DNA of 5,991 bases, taken from Pseudomonadota bacterium (GTDB lineage Bacteria > Pseudomonadota > Gammaproteobacteria > Xanthomonadales > Xanthomonadaceae). The position numbers and the translations under genes are program-made. Below the pieces are notes generated by a model that worked only from the letters and a program-made list of their open reading frames with translations, ran no database searches and was not told the origin of the DNA. This document shows, in pieces, positions 1 through 5,879 of the stretch. The DNA lies in assembly GCA_025355485.1 (NCBI GenBank), contig JANXZP010000050.1:1-5991 (forward strand). The letters run 5' to 3'. Positions within the stretch are counted from its first letter, which is position 1. Each line of letters begins with the position of its first letter.

Positions 1-896
1 TCGAGGATCTGCGGGCAACGCACTTCCTGGTAGCCGGAGGCGCGATAGACGCTGCGCATGTGCTGCTCGACCACCTGCCAGATCGCCCAGCCCTTCGGAT
101 GCCAGAACACCATGCCTGGCGCCTGCTCCTGCTGGTGGAACAGGTCCTGGGTCTTGCCGATCTTGCGATGGTCGCGCTTCTCGGCTTCCTCGATCTGGTG
201 CAGGTGCGCCTTGAGGTCCTTGTCGTTGAGCCACGCAGTGCCGTAGATGCGCGAGAGCATCTGGTTGTTCGAATCGCCGCGCCAGTAGGCGCCCGCGACT
301 TTCATGAGCTTGAACGCGCGCAGCTTGTCGGTGCCCGGCACGTGCGGGCCACGACAGAGGTCGATGAAATCGCCCTGCCGGTACAGCGAGATGTCCTCGT
401 TCGACGGGATCGAGCCGATGATTTCGGCCTTGTACTTCTCGCCCATGTTGCTGAAGAACGTGACGGCCTCGTCGCGCGGCATTACCGAGCGTTCGATCAG
501 CAGCGCCTCCTTGACGATCTTCTGCATCTCCTCCTCGATCTTCGGCAGGTCGTCCGGCGTGAACGGCCGTTCGAATGCGAAGTCGTAGTAGAAGCCGTTG
601 TCGATCACCGGACCGATCGTGACCTGCGCGCCCGGATACAGCCGCTGTACGGCCTGCGCAAGCAGGTGCGCGGTGGAATGGCGCAGCACGTCGAGCGCAT
701 CGGGATGCTTGTCGGTGACGATCTCCAGCGACGAGTCGTGATCGATGCGAAAACTGGTATCGACCAGCTTGCCATCGACTTTGCCGGCAAGCGCGGCCTT
801 GGCCAGGCCGGGACCGATCGCAGCCGCGACCTCGCCGACGCTGACCGGATGTTCGAACGGACGGCTGCTGCCATCGGGGAGGGTAATGTTGATCAT
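1..896 (-). CDS. thrS: Threonyl-tRNA synthetase, N-terminal part (3' end outside window)
   Basis: Charges tRNA-Thr with threonine in the cytoplasm. The minus strand reads 298 codons without a stop from the ATG at 896 to the window edge. The N-terminus, MINITLPDGS, is a typical TGS domain (about residues 1-62). The editing domain follows. Its HxxxH motif (HSTAH, His73 and His77) falls at the same numbers as in E. coli ThrRS, and the second editing motif CRGPH gives Cys181 and His185. The class II catalytic core begins near residue 258 (GMVFWHPKGWAIW, then motif 1 up to EVRCPQIL). Roughly the last 340 residues of a normal ~640-residue enzyme lie outside. A weak AAGAG-like ribosome binding site lies just before 896. 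An in-frame ATG 18 codons upstream (950-948) is possible, but it lacks a ribosome binding site and would add a tail the family does not have. Control by the long structured leader upstream is likely. Confidence 0.98.
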   Translation of the reverse strand, partial: MINITLPDGSSRPFEHPVSVGEVAAAIGPGLAKAALAGKVDGKLVDTSFRIDHDSSLEIVTDKHPDALDVLRHSTAHLLAQAVQRLYPGAQVTIGPVIDNGFYYDFAFERPFTPDDLPKIEEEMQKIVKEALLIERSVMPRDEAVTFFSNMGEKYKAEIIGSIPSNEDISLYRQGDFIDLCRGPHVPGTDKLRAFKLMKVAGAYWRGDSNNQMLSRIYGTAWLNDKDLKAHLHQIEEAEKRDHRKIGKTQDLFHQQEQAPGMVFWHPKGWAIWQVVEQHMRSVYRASGYQEVRCPQIL

Positions 897-911
897 GGAA
901 TGCTCTTGTTT

Positions 912-941
912 GAAAGTGCGGCCATGGATGGCCGCTTTTTC
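912..941 (+). terminator. GC hairpin followed by T-run, plus-strand orientation
   Basis: An 8-bp perfect stem (918-925 with 928-935, GCGGCCAT/ATGGCCGC) is followed on the plus strand by five Ts at 936-940. A-T pairs extend it outwards from 912 to 941 with one mismatch. This is the form of a rho-independent terminator for rightward transcription, yet no plus-strand gene lies upstream. It may stop antisense transcripts leaving thrS. Alternatively it may act in the thrS mRNA, where the same inverted repeat forms a hairpin about 15 bases before the likely ribosome binding site. The direct 2-base loop is tight; opening one or two pairs gives a normal loop. Confidence 0.4.
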
Positions 942-944
942 TTC

Positions 945-963
945 GTCCATCCGGACGATGGAC
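945..963 (-). other. Hairpin in the thrS leader
   Basis: A perfect inverted repeat of 7 bp (945-951 with 957-963) has a 5-base loop. On the minus strand it reads GTCCATC-GTCCG-GATGGAC. It lies directly after the T-run of the upstream terminator-like hairpin and before the GCGGCCAT hairpin, so the leader has three consecutive stem-loops before the thrS start. If the closing pair opens, the loop becomes seven bases beginning CGU. In E. coli, ThrRS represses its own mRNA by binding a leader hairpin that imitates the tRNA-Thr anticodon arm; whether this one does the same is speculation. Confidence 0.4.
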
Positions 964-989
964 AAAAATAAAGACGCTCGCGCGTCTTT
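964..989 (-). terminator. Intrinsic terminator-like hairpin in the thrS leader (candidate attenuator)
   Basis: On the minus strand an 8-bp perfect stem AAAGACGC/GCGTCTTT (989-982 with 977-970) with tetraloop GCGA is followed by ATTTTTG. This is a textbook rho-independent terminator. It points towards thrS and ends about 67 bases before the thrS start, with no minus-strand gene between it and the presumed thrS promoter at 1112-1140. A terminator inside the leader of a synthetase gene is the arrangement expected for transcription attenuation. It could also end an unseen small RNA. The plus strand has no T-run after the stem, so it is directional. Confidence 0.65.
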
Positions 990-1012
990 GGGAGGCGTGC
1001 GGCAGATGTCGA

Positions 1013-1036
1013 TCAGTGGGGTCTGGTAGTGCTCAT
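1013..1036 (-). CDS. Possible thrS leader peptide MSTTRPH
   Basis: A seven-codon frame, ATG AGC ACT ACC AGA CCC CAC TGA, lies in the presumed thrS leader between promoter and terminator-like hairpin. It has two adjacent Thr codons, as expected if ribosome stalling at Thr codons senses charged tRNA-Thr. Against it: the ribosome binding site is weak (GAG six bases before the ATG), seven codons can arise by chance, and I could not find a convincing antiterminator pairing with the terminator stem. A 5-bp stem (1028-1032 with 1040-1044) would hide its start codon. Confidence 0.2.
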   Translation of the reverse strand: MSTTRPH

Positions 1037-1070
1037 GTCGCACTCAGAACCGGCGGTTTCCCGTCGGCTT

Positions 1071-1106
1071 CCTTGGTGAGGGCCGTGGCTTCACGGCGCG
1101 GCAAGG
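1071..1106 (-). other. Stem-loop at the 5' end of the thrS leader
   Basis: On the minus strand, GCCGTG-AAGC-CACGGC forms a perfect 6-bp hairpin (1092-1097 with 1082-1087). It is enclosed by a further 5-bp pairing, CCTTG (1106-1102) with CAAGG (1075-1071). It would sit at the very 5' end of the mRNA if transcription starts near 1105. Such a nested structure suggests a folded leader RNA; it could also simply stabilise the 5' end. Confidence 0.4.
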
Positions 1107-1111
1107 TTCAT

Positions 1112-1140
1112 AAGCTAGTTTCTGCCCGCGCCCGTGTCAA
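1112..1140 (-). promoter_or_regulatory. Predicted sigma70 promoter for thrS
   Basis: The minus strand carries a perfect -35 TTGACA (1140-1135), a 17-base spacer and a -10 TAGCTT (1117-1112, three of six consensus bases including the key TA and final T). The start would be near 1105, giving a thrS leader of about 210 bases. The weak -10 lowers certainty, but this is the best minus-strand match in the divergent region. Confidence 0.5.
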
Positions 1141-1159
1141 TGTCGGAGCGGCCTCGCGC

Positions 1160-1183
1160 TACTATCTGCTTCCCGTTACGGAG
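1160..1183 (+). promoter_or_regulatory. Possible -10 element and ribosome binding site of the aminotransferase gene
   Basis: TACTAT at 1160-1165 matches four of six -10 bases, and transcription would start about 20 bases before the gene. No good -35 is seen 16-18 bases upstream, so the promoter is weak or activator-dependent. GGAG at 1180-1183, seven bases before the ATG at 1191, is a good ribosome binding site and decides that start. This promoter would lie back to back with the thrS promoter; the -35 of thrS is about 20 bases away. Confidence 0.35.
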
Positions 1184-1190
1184 ACCCGCG

Positions 1191-2126
1191 ATGGCCCAGA
1201 GCGTGCACGAATTCGTCGATGACCCGCGCAATCGCGACATCCTTGTCTACGTCAATGGCGCGCTGAAATCGCGCGACGAAGCCGTGGTGTCGGTCTTCGA
1301 TTCGGGGTTCGTGCTCGGCGATGGCGTCTGGGAAGGCCTGCGCGTGCTCGGCGGGCAGCCGTTGTTCCTCGACGCACACCTGGATCGCCTGTACGAGGGC
1401 GCGAAGGCGATCATGCTCGATATCGGCATGGATCGCATTGCGCTGACCGGCGCGATCATGGAAACGCTGGCGGCAAACCACATGACCGACCACGTCCACA
1501 TCCGCGTGATGGTCACGCGCGGCGTCAAGCGCACGCCCTACCAGGATCCGCGCGCGGCGATTGGCCCGGCGACGATCGTGATGATTCCCGAATACAAGAC
1601 GCCGCGCCCGGAACTGCTGGAACGCGGACTCAAGCTCTTCACCGTGCACGTGCGTCGCGGCTATCCGGACGTGCAGGATCCGAAACTCAATTCGCACAGC
1701 AAGCTCAACTGCATCACCGCGTGCATCCAGGCTTACACCGCGGGCGCTGACGAAGCCTTGATGCTCGATCCACATGGTTTCGTCGCGACCTGCAACTCGA
1801 CACATTTCTTCATCGTTCGGCGTGGCGAAGTGTGGACGTCGAGCGGCGACTATTGCCTCGGCGGCATTACCCGCGCGAACGTGCTGCGCATCTGCGCGAA
1901 AGCCGGCATTCCCGCCCACGAGCGCAACTTCAGCCTGACCGATGCGTACAACGCCGAAGAAGCCTTCGTGACCGGCACCTTCGCGGGCGTGGTGCCGGTG
2001 CGCGAAATCGATGGCCGCATGATCGGCGACGGGCAACGCGGACCGATGGTCGAACGACTTCAAGCGTTGTATCGCGAGCTCGCGCAACTCGACTCGGCAT
2101 GGCGCGCCGGCATGCGCCTGGCATGA
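1191..2126 (+). CDS. Class IV (fold-type IV) PLP-dependent aminotransferase, branched-chain/D-amino-acid type
   Basis: A 311-residue cytoplasmic enzyme of the family holding branched-chain aminotransferase, D-amino acid aminotransferase and aminodeoxychorismate lyase. Family marks: FDSGFVLGDGVWEGLRV (about 36-52), RLYEGAKA (67-74), the Schiff-base lysine in SHSKLN (Lys171), GADEALMLDPHGFV (185-198) and GGITRANVLRIC (224-235), which holds the phosphate-binding turn. The start is the ATG at 1191, with GGAG seven bases before it; an in-frame ATG at 1134 has no such signal and lies within the divergent promoter region. The residue that is usually a PLP-binding Glu (E-x4-N-x-F) is Thr200, with His205 in place of Asn, so this is not an ordinary IlvE or DAAT. 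Its stop overlaps the start of the sulfotransferase-like gene by four bases, so the two are surely one operon. Substrate unknown; a branched-chain amino acid or an amino compound processed with the partner protein are possibilities. Confidence 0.93.
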   Translation: MAQSVHEFVDDPRNRDILVYVNGALKSRDEAVVSVFDSGFVLGDGVWEGLRVLGGQPLFLDAHLDRLYEGAKAIMLDIGMDRIALTGAIMETLAANHMTDHVHIRVMVTRGVKRTPYQDPRAAIGPATIVMIPEYKTPRPELLERGLKLFTVHVRRGYPDVQDPKLNSHSKLNCITACIQAYTAGADEALMLDPHGFVATCNSTHFFIVRRGEVWTSSGDYCLGGITRANVLRICAKAGIPAHERNFSLTDAYNAEEAFVTGTFAGVVPVREIDGRMIGDGQRGPMVERLQALYRELAQLDSAWRAGMRLA

Positions 2127-2869
2127 GCACGCCATCGGATAAGCCCCTGCGTATCGGTATGTGGAGCGGCCCGCGCAACATCTCCACCGCGATGATGCGT
2201 GCCTGGGAGAACCGCGGCGATTGCGCGGTCAGCGATGAACCGCTGTATGCGGCGTACCTCGCTGCAACCGGCATCGACCACCCGATGCGCGACGAGGTGA
2301 TCGCCGCTGGCGATACCGACTGGCGCGGTGTTGTCAGCTACTTGCTGGGGCCAGTGCCTGGCGATCGGTCGATCTGGTACCAGAAGCACATGACCCATCA
2401 CCTGCTACCCGGCATGGACCGCGCATGGATAGCGCAGCTCGCGAATGTCCTGCTGATCCGCGATCCACGCGAAGTCGTCGTCTCGTACCTGAAAGCGCGC
2501 ACGACCGTCACGCCCGAGGACATCGGCCTGCCGCAACAGGTCGAACTCTTCGACATGCTCAGCGATGCGGGGACACCGCCACCGATCATCGACGCCGGCG
2601 ATTTCCTGCGTGCGCCCGAGACGCACCTGCGTGCGCTGTGCACGCGATTTGGCATTGCGTTCACCGAACGCATGCTGCACTGGCCACCTGGTCCGCGCGA
2701 CAGCGACGGCGTCTGGGCATCGCACTGGTACGCACATGTGTGGCAATCGACCGGCTTCGAGCCGCCGCCCGTATCGAATGCTGTCCAGGTGCCCGTGGCC
2801 GGCACGCACGTCGTCGACGCCTGCATCCCGCACTATCGGCGACTGCATGCGCAGCGATTGATCGCTTGA
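2123..2869 (+). CDS. P-loop sulfotransferase-like protein
   Basis: A 248-residue soluble protein with no signal peptide. WSGPRNISTAMMRAW (residues 14-28) looks like the 5'-phosphosulfate-binding loop of PAPS-dependent sulfotransferases. VLLIRDPREVVVSY (109-122) looks like the 3'-phosphate-binding strand, with Arg113 and Ser121. SDEPLYAAYLAATGIDHP (37-54) and YQKHM (86-90) are further marks of this subgroup. The usual Lys of the first loop is Arg18 here, so sulfate transfer is not proven. The ATG lies in an ATGA overlap with the aminotransferase stop, implying translational coupling; an in-frame ATG at 2099 would add eight residues and has no ribosome binding site. From memory, the N-terminal half of Arabidopsis branched-chain-aminotransferase-like proteins carries the same motif order (SWSAPRSLST, DEPLYASFLKATGVD), fused to an aminotransferase half. 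That makes joint function with the preceding gene likely. Actual substrate unknown. Confidence 0.82.
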   Translation: MSTPSDKPLRIGMWSGPRNISTAMMRAWENRGDCAVSDEPLYAAYLAATGIDHPMRDEVIAAGDTDWRGVVSYLLGPVPGDRSIWYQKHMTHHLLPGMDRAWIAQLANVLLIRDPREVVVSYLKARTTVTPEDIGLPQQVELFDMLSDAGTPPPIIDAGDFLRAPETHLRALCTRFGIAFTERMLHWPPGPRDSDGVWASHWYAHVWQSTGFEPPPVSNAVQVPVAGTHVVDACIPHYRRLHAQRLIA

Positions 2870-2985
2870 CTGGCGCTGCCCCATCGCGCCACCTAGCTCG
2901 CTTGCCACCCGACTCGATTACTTCCTGACTCGGCTACAGCCGCCATGCGATATCCTGCACGATCCCGGGAACATCCGAAGCACGA

Positions 2986-4887
2986 TTGAGCGAAATCGCC
3001 TACCGCCCTGAAATCGACGGCCTGCGCGCGATCGCGGTGTTGTCCGTCGTTCTCTATCACGCGGGAATCGGGCCCGGCGCGGGCTTCGCCGGCGTGGATG
3101 TGTTCTTCGTCATTTCCGGGTACCTGATCACCGCCCTGCTGCACAAGGAATGGACGCGATCGGGACGGATCGACCTGTTCGGTTTTTACGCCCGCCGAAT
3201 GCGGCGCATCGTCCCGGCGCTGATCGTCGTGGTGACCTGCACCGTCATCGCCTCGACGATGCTTCTCTCGCCTTACGGTGAACAGCACAAGCTCGCGCAA
3301 TCGGCGGTCGCATCGCTACTGTTCGTCGCCAATTTCCATTTCCAGGCGACGTCCGGCGGTTATTTCGATGGCGATTCTGCGCTGCTGCCGCTACTGCACT
3401 TGTGGTCGCTGGCCGTCGAGGAACAGTTCTACCTGCTTTGGCCCCTCGCGCTGATCGGATTGCTGCGCCGCCCCAAATCGACGGCGCCTGCCATTGCGAT
3501 ACTCGCCATCGCATCGCTCGCGCTTGCGGAATATCTGGTTCGCAACGATCCTTCGGCAGCTTTCTATCAGATGCCGCCGCGTTTCTGGGAACTCGCGCTG
3601 GGGGGCTTGGTCGCATTGCAACCATCGCGACAGATGCGTGATGGGCGAACGCTGGCAAGCGTGGGCATCGTCGTCCTTCTCGCGGGACTTTTTATTCCGG
3701 TTGTGCATTTCCCGGCGCTCGGCGCGCTGCCTGCGGTCGCCGGCTCGGCATTGTTGCTGCGTGGCATCCATGGTTCGGCGCCGTCGGGATGGGTTGGAGC
3801 ATGGTTGCGCTCGCGGCCCATGGTGTTCTTCGGGCTGATTTCGTACTCGCTCTACCTGTGGCACTGGCCGCTGCTGGCCATCGATCGTGCGACCCGGATC
3901 GGGCCATCGCCATTGGCAGTACGCGTGCTGCTCGCCATCTGCGCAGTGGTGCTGGCATGGCTGAGCTATCGTTTCGTCGAAAAGCCCTTCCGTCGACCGG
4001 ACCCGGGCACATCCAATCGCAAGCTCGTCGCCTCCGGGCTGATCACTTCCCTGTCGCTCGCATACTGCATAGCGACGCTTGGCAGCGGCCTGGACCAGAT
4101 GCATCCGCCCAGCGCAGCCATGACCCTCGCCGAGCGCACCAGCGAAGACATGCCGGCCAACGTCAACCACTGTCATTACTCGAGCCTGGAATCGCTATCG
4201 GTTTTCCCGAAGTCCAATTGCAATTCGGTTCCGGGAAAACCCGTCCGCGTGGTGATCTGGGGCGACTCGCACGCGCTTGCGTGGCAGGCGTTCGCATGGA
4301 AGCTCGCGCAACACGATGGCGTCGCGGCGATCGACTACACGCGCGATTCGTGCCCTCCCGTCCTTGGTTACATGATCCCCGCGCGCACATCCAGGCCGGG
4401 CGAACTGTGCAAGGGATTCAACGAACGGGTGATCGCGCGGATCAAGGATGTGGACACGCTGGTCCTCGCGGCATCCTGGCTCAACTACTTCGGATCGGAC
4501 AACGATCCGCAAACCGGCATGGCCTTCAAGGCCAGGCTCGAAGCGACAATCAGGCAGGTCTTGCCGCAGGTCAAACGAATCATCGTGCTGGGCCCTACCC
4601 CCCATCTGCGCGACAGCGCCGTGCGATGCATCGAGCAATCCAATCTTGCTGCATGTGCGGTCGGTCGCCACGCATACGATGCGCAGGCCGCCGCTTCACG
4701 CAAGGGGTTGATGTCGCTCACGGCAATCAGCGAAAAAATCGAGTACGTGGAGACAGCAGGTTTTTTCTGCACCGCCGACGCCTGTCCCGCGCTCAAGGAC
4801 GGTTACGGCCTGTACTGGGACGACAACCACGTGTCGTCGACAGCCGCCCGACGTTTCGCTGAGCATTATCTCGCGACCAGGCACTGA
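2986..4887 (+). CDS. OafA/YrhL-type O-acyltransferase with C-terminal SGNH domain
   Basis: A 633-residue inner-membrane protein that probably moves an acetyl group across the membrane and places it on an envelope polysaccharide, lipid-linked sugar or peptidoglycan. The acyltransferase-3 domain spans about residues 6-335 with around ten membrane helices. Marks: YRPEIDGLRAIAVLSVVLYH (Arg14, His25), GVDVFFVISGYLIT, FYARRMRRIVPA, HLWSLAVEEQFYLLWP (138-153) and SYSLYLWHWPL. An extra helix (346-367) leads to a periplasmic SGNH domain with GDSH (Ser428 nucleophile) and DDNH (Asp612, His615). That domain has eight cysteines (396, 412, 456, 475, 548, 557, 595, 600), enough for four disulfides. The start is TTG at 2986: no ATG or GTG lies between it and the in-frame stop at 2926, and it gives the family N-terminus. 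GAAG five bases before is a weak ribosome binding site, so expression may be low. The 116-base gap from the previous gene holds no clear promoter or terminator. The acceptor cannot be read from context. Confidence 0.93.
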   Translation: MSEIAYRPEIDGLRAIAVLSVVLYHAGIGPGAGFAGVDVFFVISGYLITALLHKEWTRSGRIDLFGFYARRMRRIVPALIVVVTCTVIASTMLLSPYGEQHKLAQSAVASLLFVANFHFQATSGGYFDGDSALLPLLHLWSLAVEEQFYLLWPLALIGLLRRPKSTAPAIAILAIASLALAEYLVRNDPSAAFYQMPPRFWELALGGLVALQPSRQMRDGRTLASVGIVVLLAGLFIPVVHFPALGALPAVAGSALLLRGIHGSAPSGWVGAWLRSRPMVFFGLISYSLYLWHWPLLAIDRATRIGPSPLAVRVLLAICAVVLAWLSYRFVEKPFRRPDPGTSNRKLVASGLITSLSLAYCIATLGSGLDQMHPPSAAMTLAERTSEDMPANVNHCHYSSLESLSVFPKSNCNSVPGKPVRVVIWGDSHALAWQAFAWKLAQHDGVAAIDYTRDSCPPVLGYMIPARTSRPGELCKGFNERVIARIKDVDTLVLAASWLNYFGSDNDPQTGMAFKARLEATIRQVLPQVKRIIVLGPTPHLRDSAVRCIEQSNLAACAVGRHAYDAQAAASRKGLMSLTAISEKIEYVETAGFFCTADACPALKDGYGLYWDDNHVSSTAARRFAEHYLATRH

Positions 4888-5009
4888 TGCCGAATGGCTG
4901 GACATGCGCAACTTGTGGCCTCCGGAGTCAGAGCGCGACTGACCGGAATGATCATCGACCGCATCAGGGGATTCAGTCCAACAAGATCAGGCTGACACGC
5001 TGAAATTAT

Positions 5010-5084
5010 TGGTGGGCGGTACAGGTTTCGAACCTGTGACCCCTACCATGTCAAGGTAGTGCTCTACCGCTGAGCTAACCGCCC
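5010..5084 (-). tRNA. tRNA-Val (anticodon GAC)
   Basis: A 75-base cloverleaf read on the minus strand: 7-bp acceptor stem GGGCGGT/ACCGCCC, D-arm GCTC-AGCGGTA-GAGC, anticodon arm CTACC-TTGACAT-GGTAG with anticodon GAC, 5-base variable loop, T-arm ACAGG-TTCGAAA-CCTGT, discriminator A and encoded CCA (5012-5010). All stems pair perfectly. It reads GUC and GUU valine codons. The anticodon arm resembles E. coli tRNA-Val(GAC). It stands alone here, downstream of the TVP38 gene, with its own likely promoter. No terminator with a T-run is visible in the 122 bases between its 3' end and the convergent acyltransferase gene. Confidence 0.97.
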
Positions 5085-5118
5085 GGCTCGCAAACTCTAC
5101 GAAAATGCAAGGGCGCGA

Positions 5119-5148
5119 ATCGTAGCATGGCGACCGTCACCTTGCCAA
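5119..5148 (-). promoter_or_regulatory. Predicted promoter of tRNA-Val with GC-rich discriminator
   Basis: The minus strand carries -35 TTGGCA (5148-5143, five of six bases), an 18-base spacer and -10 TACGAT (5124-5119, four of six). It begins right after the TVP38 stop codon. The bases following the -10, TCGCGCCC, form a GC-rich discriminator of the kind found at stable-RNA promoters under stringent (ppGpp) control. The start would be near 5112, giving a 5' leader of about 28 bases to be removed by RNase P. Confidence 0.6.
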
Positions 5149-5153
5149 AAGCA

Positions 5154-5879
5154 TCACCCTTCGTGCTTGAAGTAACGGCGCTCCGCCCAGCGCACGACGC
5201 GGCGCAGGAGCAACGGCAGCAACGCCAGGCCGAGCAGCACGGCGATCAAACCCGGCGAGAGAATGTCGCCTGGTTTGGTGATTGTCGCGAGCTGCGTGCC
5301 GGCGAACACATAGGCCGCTTCCAGCGGCAACAACCCGAGCGCGCTGACCCACCAGAAGGTGAAAGCACGCATCGAGGTCAGGCCCATCAGCAGGTTGACC
5401 AGCCAGAACGGAAACACCGGCACCATGCGCAGCGCGAACAGGTAGAAAGCGCCTTCCTCGCGCAGTCCATCGTGGATCGGCGCCAGGCGCGCGCCGAAGC
5501 GGCGTTCGACCGCGCCATGGAACAGATAGCGCGACACCAGGAATCCGGCCAGTGCACCTGTCGAGGCTGACACCGACGCCAGCGCCATACCCCACCAGAA
5601 TCCGAACAGCGCGCCGGCGGCCATGGTCAACACGCCTGCCACCGGCAGCGAGACCGCAGCAGTCGCCACGTAAAGCGCGAAATAGGCCAGGATCACCTGC
5701 AACGGCGCGTCGTCCACTGCGTCGTGCAAGATGCTGATCAGGGCGCGCAACGCATCGATCAGTGCGCGCTCGCCAAAGTGCACGCCGATCGCGATCGCAC
5801 TCGTCACCACGGCAACCAGCAGGATCCACCATTTGTACCTGATGGCGACTGGCATCCATTTGGACTTCAGATCGGTCAT
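5154..5879 (-). CDS. TVP38/TMEM64 (VTT domain) family inner-membrane protein
   Basis: A 241-residue membrane protein of the DedA/VTT superfamily; members are thought to scramble or move lipids across the membrane, though the TVP38 branch is poorly defined. One N-terminal helix (about 17-35) precedes the VTT core (about 62-200). Its marks are AAGALFGFWWGMALASVSAS (87-106), with the GxxxG-like re-entrant hairpin, and FALRMVPVFPFWLVNLLMGL (148-167), with the conserved Arg151 and prolines. Two more helices (173-195, 208-225) end in a basic tail. Its ATG overlaps the uvrB stop by four bases (ATGA), so it is probably translated by coupling from uvrB mRNA; no strong ribosome binding site precedes it. 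The next gene downstream is tRNA-Val, with its own promoter. Exact substrate unknown. Confidence 0.9.
   Translation of the reverse strand: MTDLKSKWMPVAIRYKWWILLVAVVTSAIAIGVHFGERALIDALRALISILHDAVDDAPLQVILAYFALYVATAAVSLPVAGVLTMAAGALFGFWWGMALASVSASTGALAGFLVSRYLFHGAVERRFGARLAPIHDGLREEGAFYLFALRMVPVFPFWLVNLLMGLTSMRAFTFWWVSALGLLPLEAAYVFAGTQLATITKPGDILSPGLIAVLLGLALLPLLLRRVVRWAERRYFKHEG

Noticed and set aside
60..971. Plus-strand open frame of 303 codons
   Set aside because: It is antisense to thrS, whose translation is unmistakable; the frame is open because of GC-rich third positions.
1037..1104. Minus-strand TTG-started frame of about 22 codons ending ACA TGA in the thrS leader
   Set aside because: It has no ribosome binding site, would start at the presumed transcription start, and has no recognisable peptide; the composition alone is not enough.
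1832..2122. Long in-frame extension upstream of the sulfotransferase-like gene
   Set aside because: It overlaps the conserved end of the aminotransferase, is very Arg-rich and has no family match; the ATG at 2123 in the ATGA overlap fits better.
1176..2135. Minus-strand open frame of 319 codons
   Set aside because: It is antisense to the aminotransferase; its His/Arg/Ala-rich sequence shows no domain.
2866..2985. TTGACT at 2866-2871, TATCCT at 2951-2956 and a small CGGC/GCCG hairpin at 2931-2942 as promoter or terminator between the sulfotransferase-like and acyltransferase genes
   Set aside because: The hexamers are not correctly spaced with partners, and the 4-bp hairpin has no T-run.
3391..4862. 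Large open frames on either strand across the acyltransferase gene (for example 3789-4862 plus and 3391-4176 minus)
   Set aside because: They are out-of-frame shadows; only the 2986-4887 frame shows conserved acyltransferase and SGNH motifs.
4888..5084. tRNA-Val 3' end as an integration site, or a terminator between it and the acyltransferase
   Set aside because: No direct repeat of the tRNA end, integrase or foreign-looking segment is present, and no GC hairpin with a T-run is seen on either strand.
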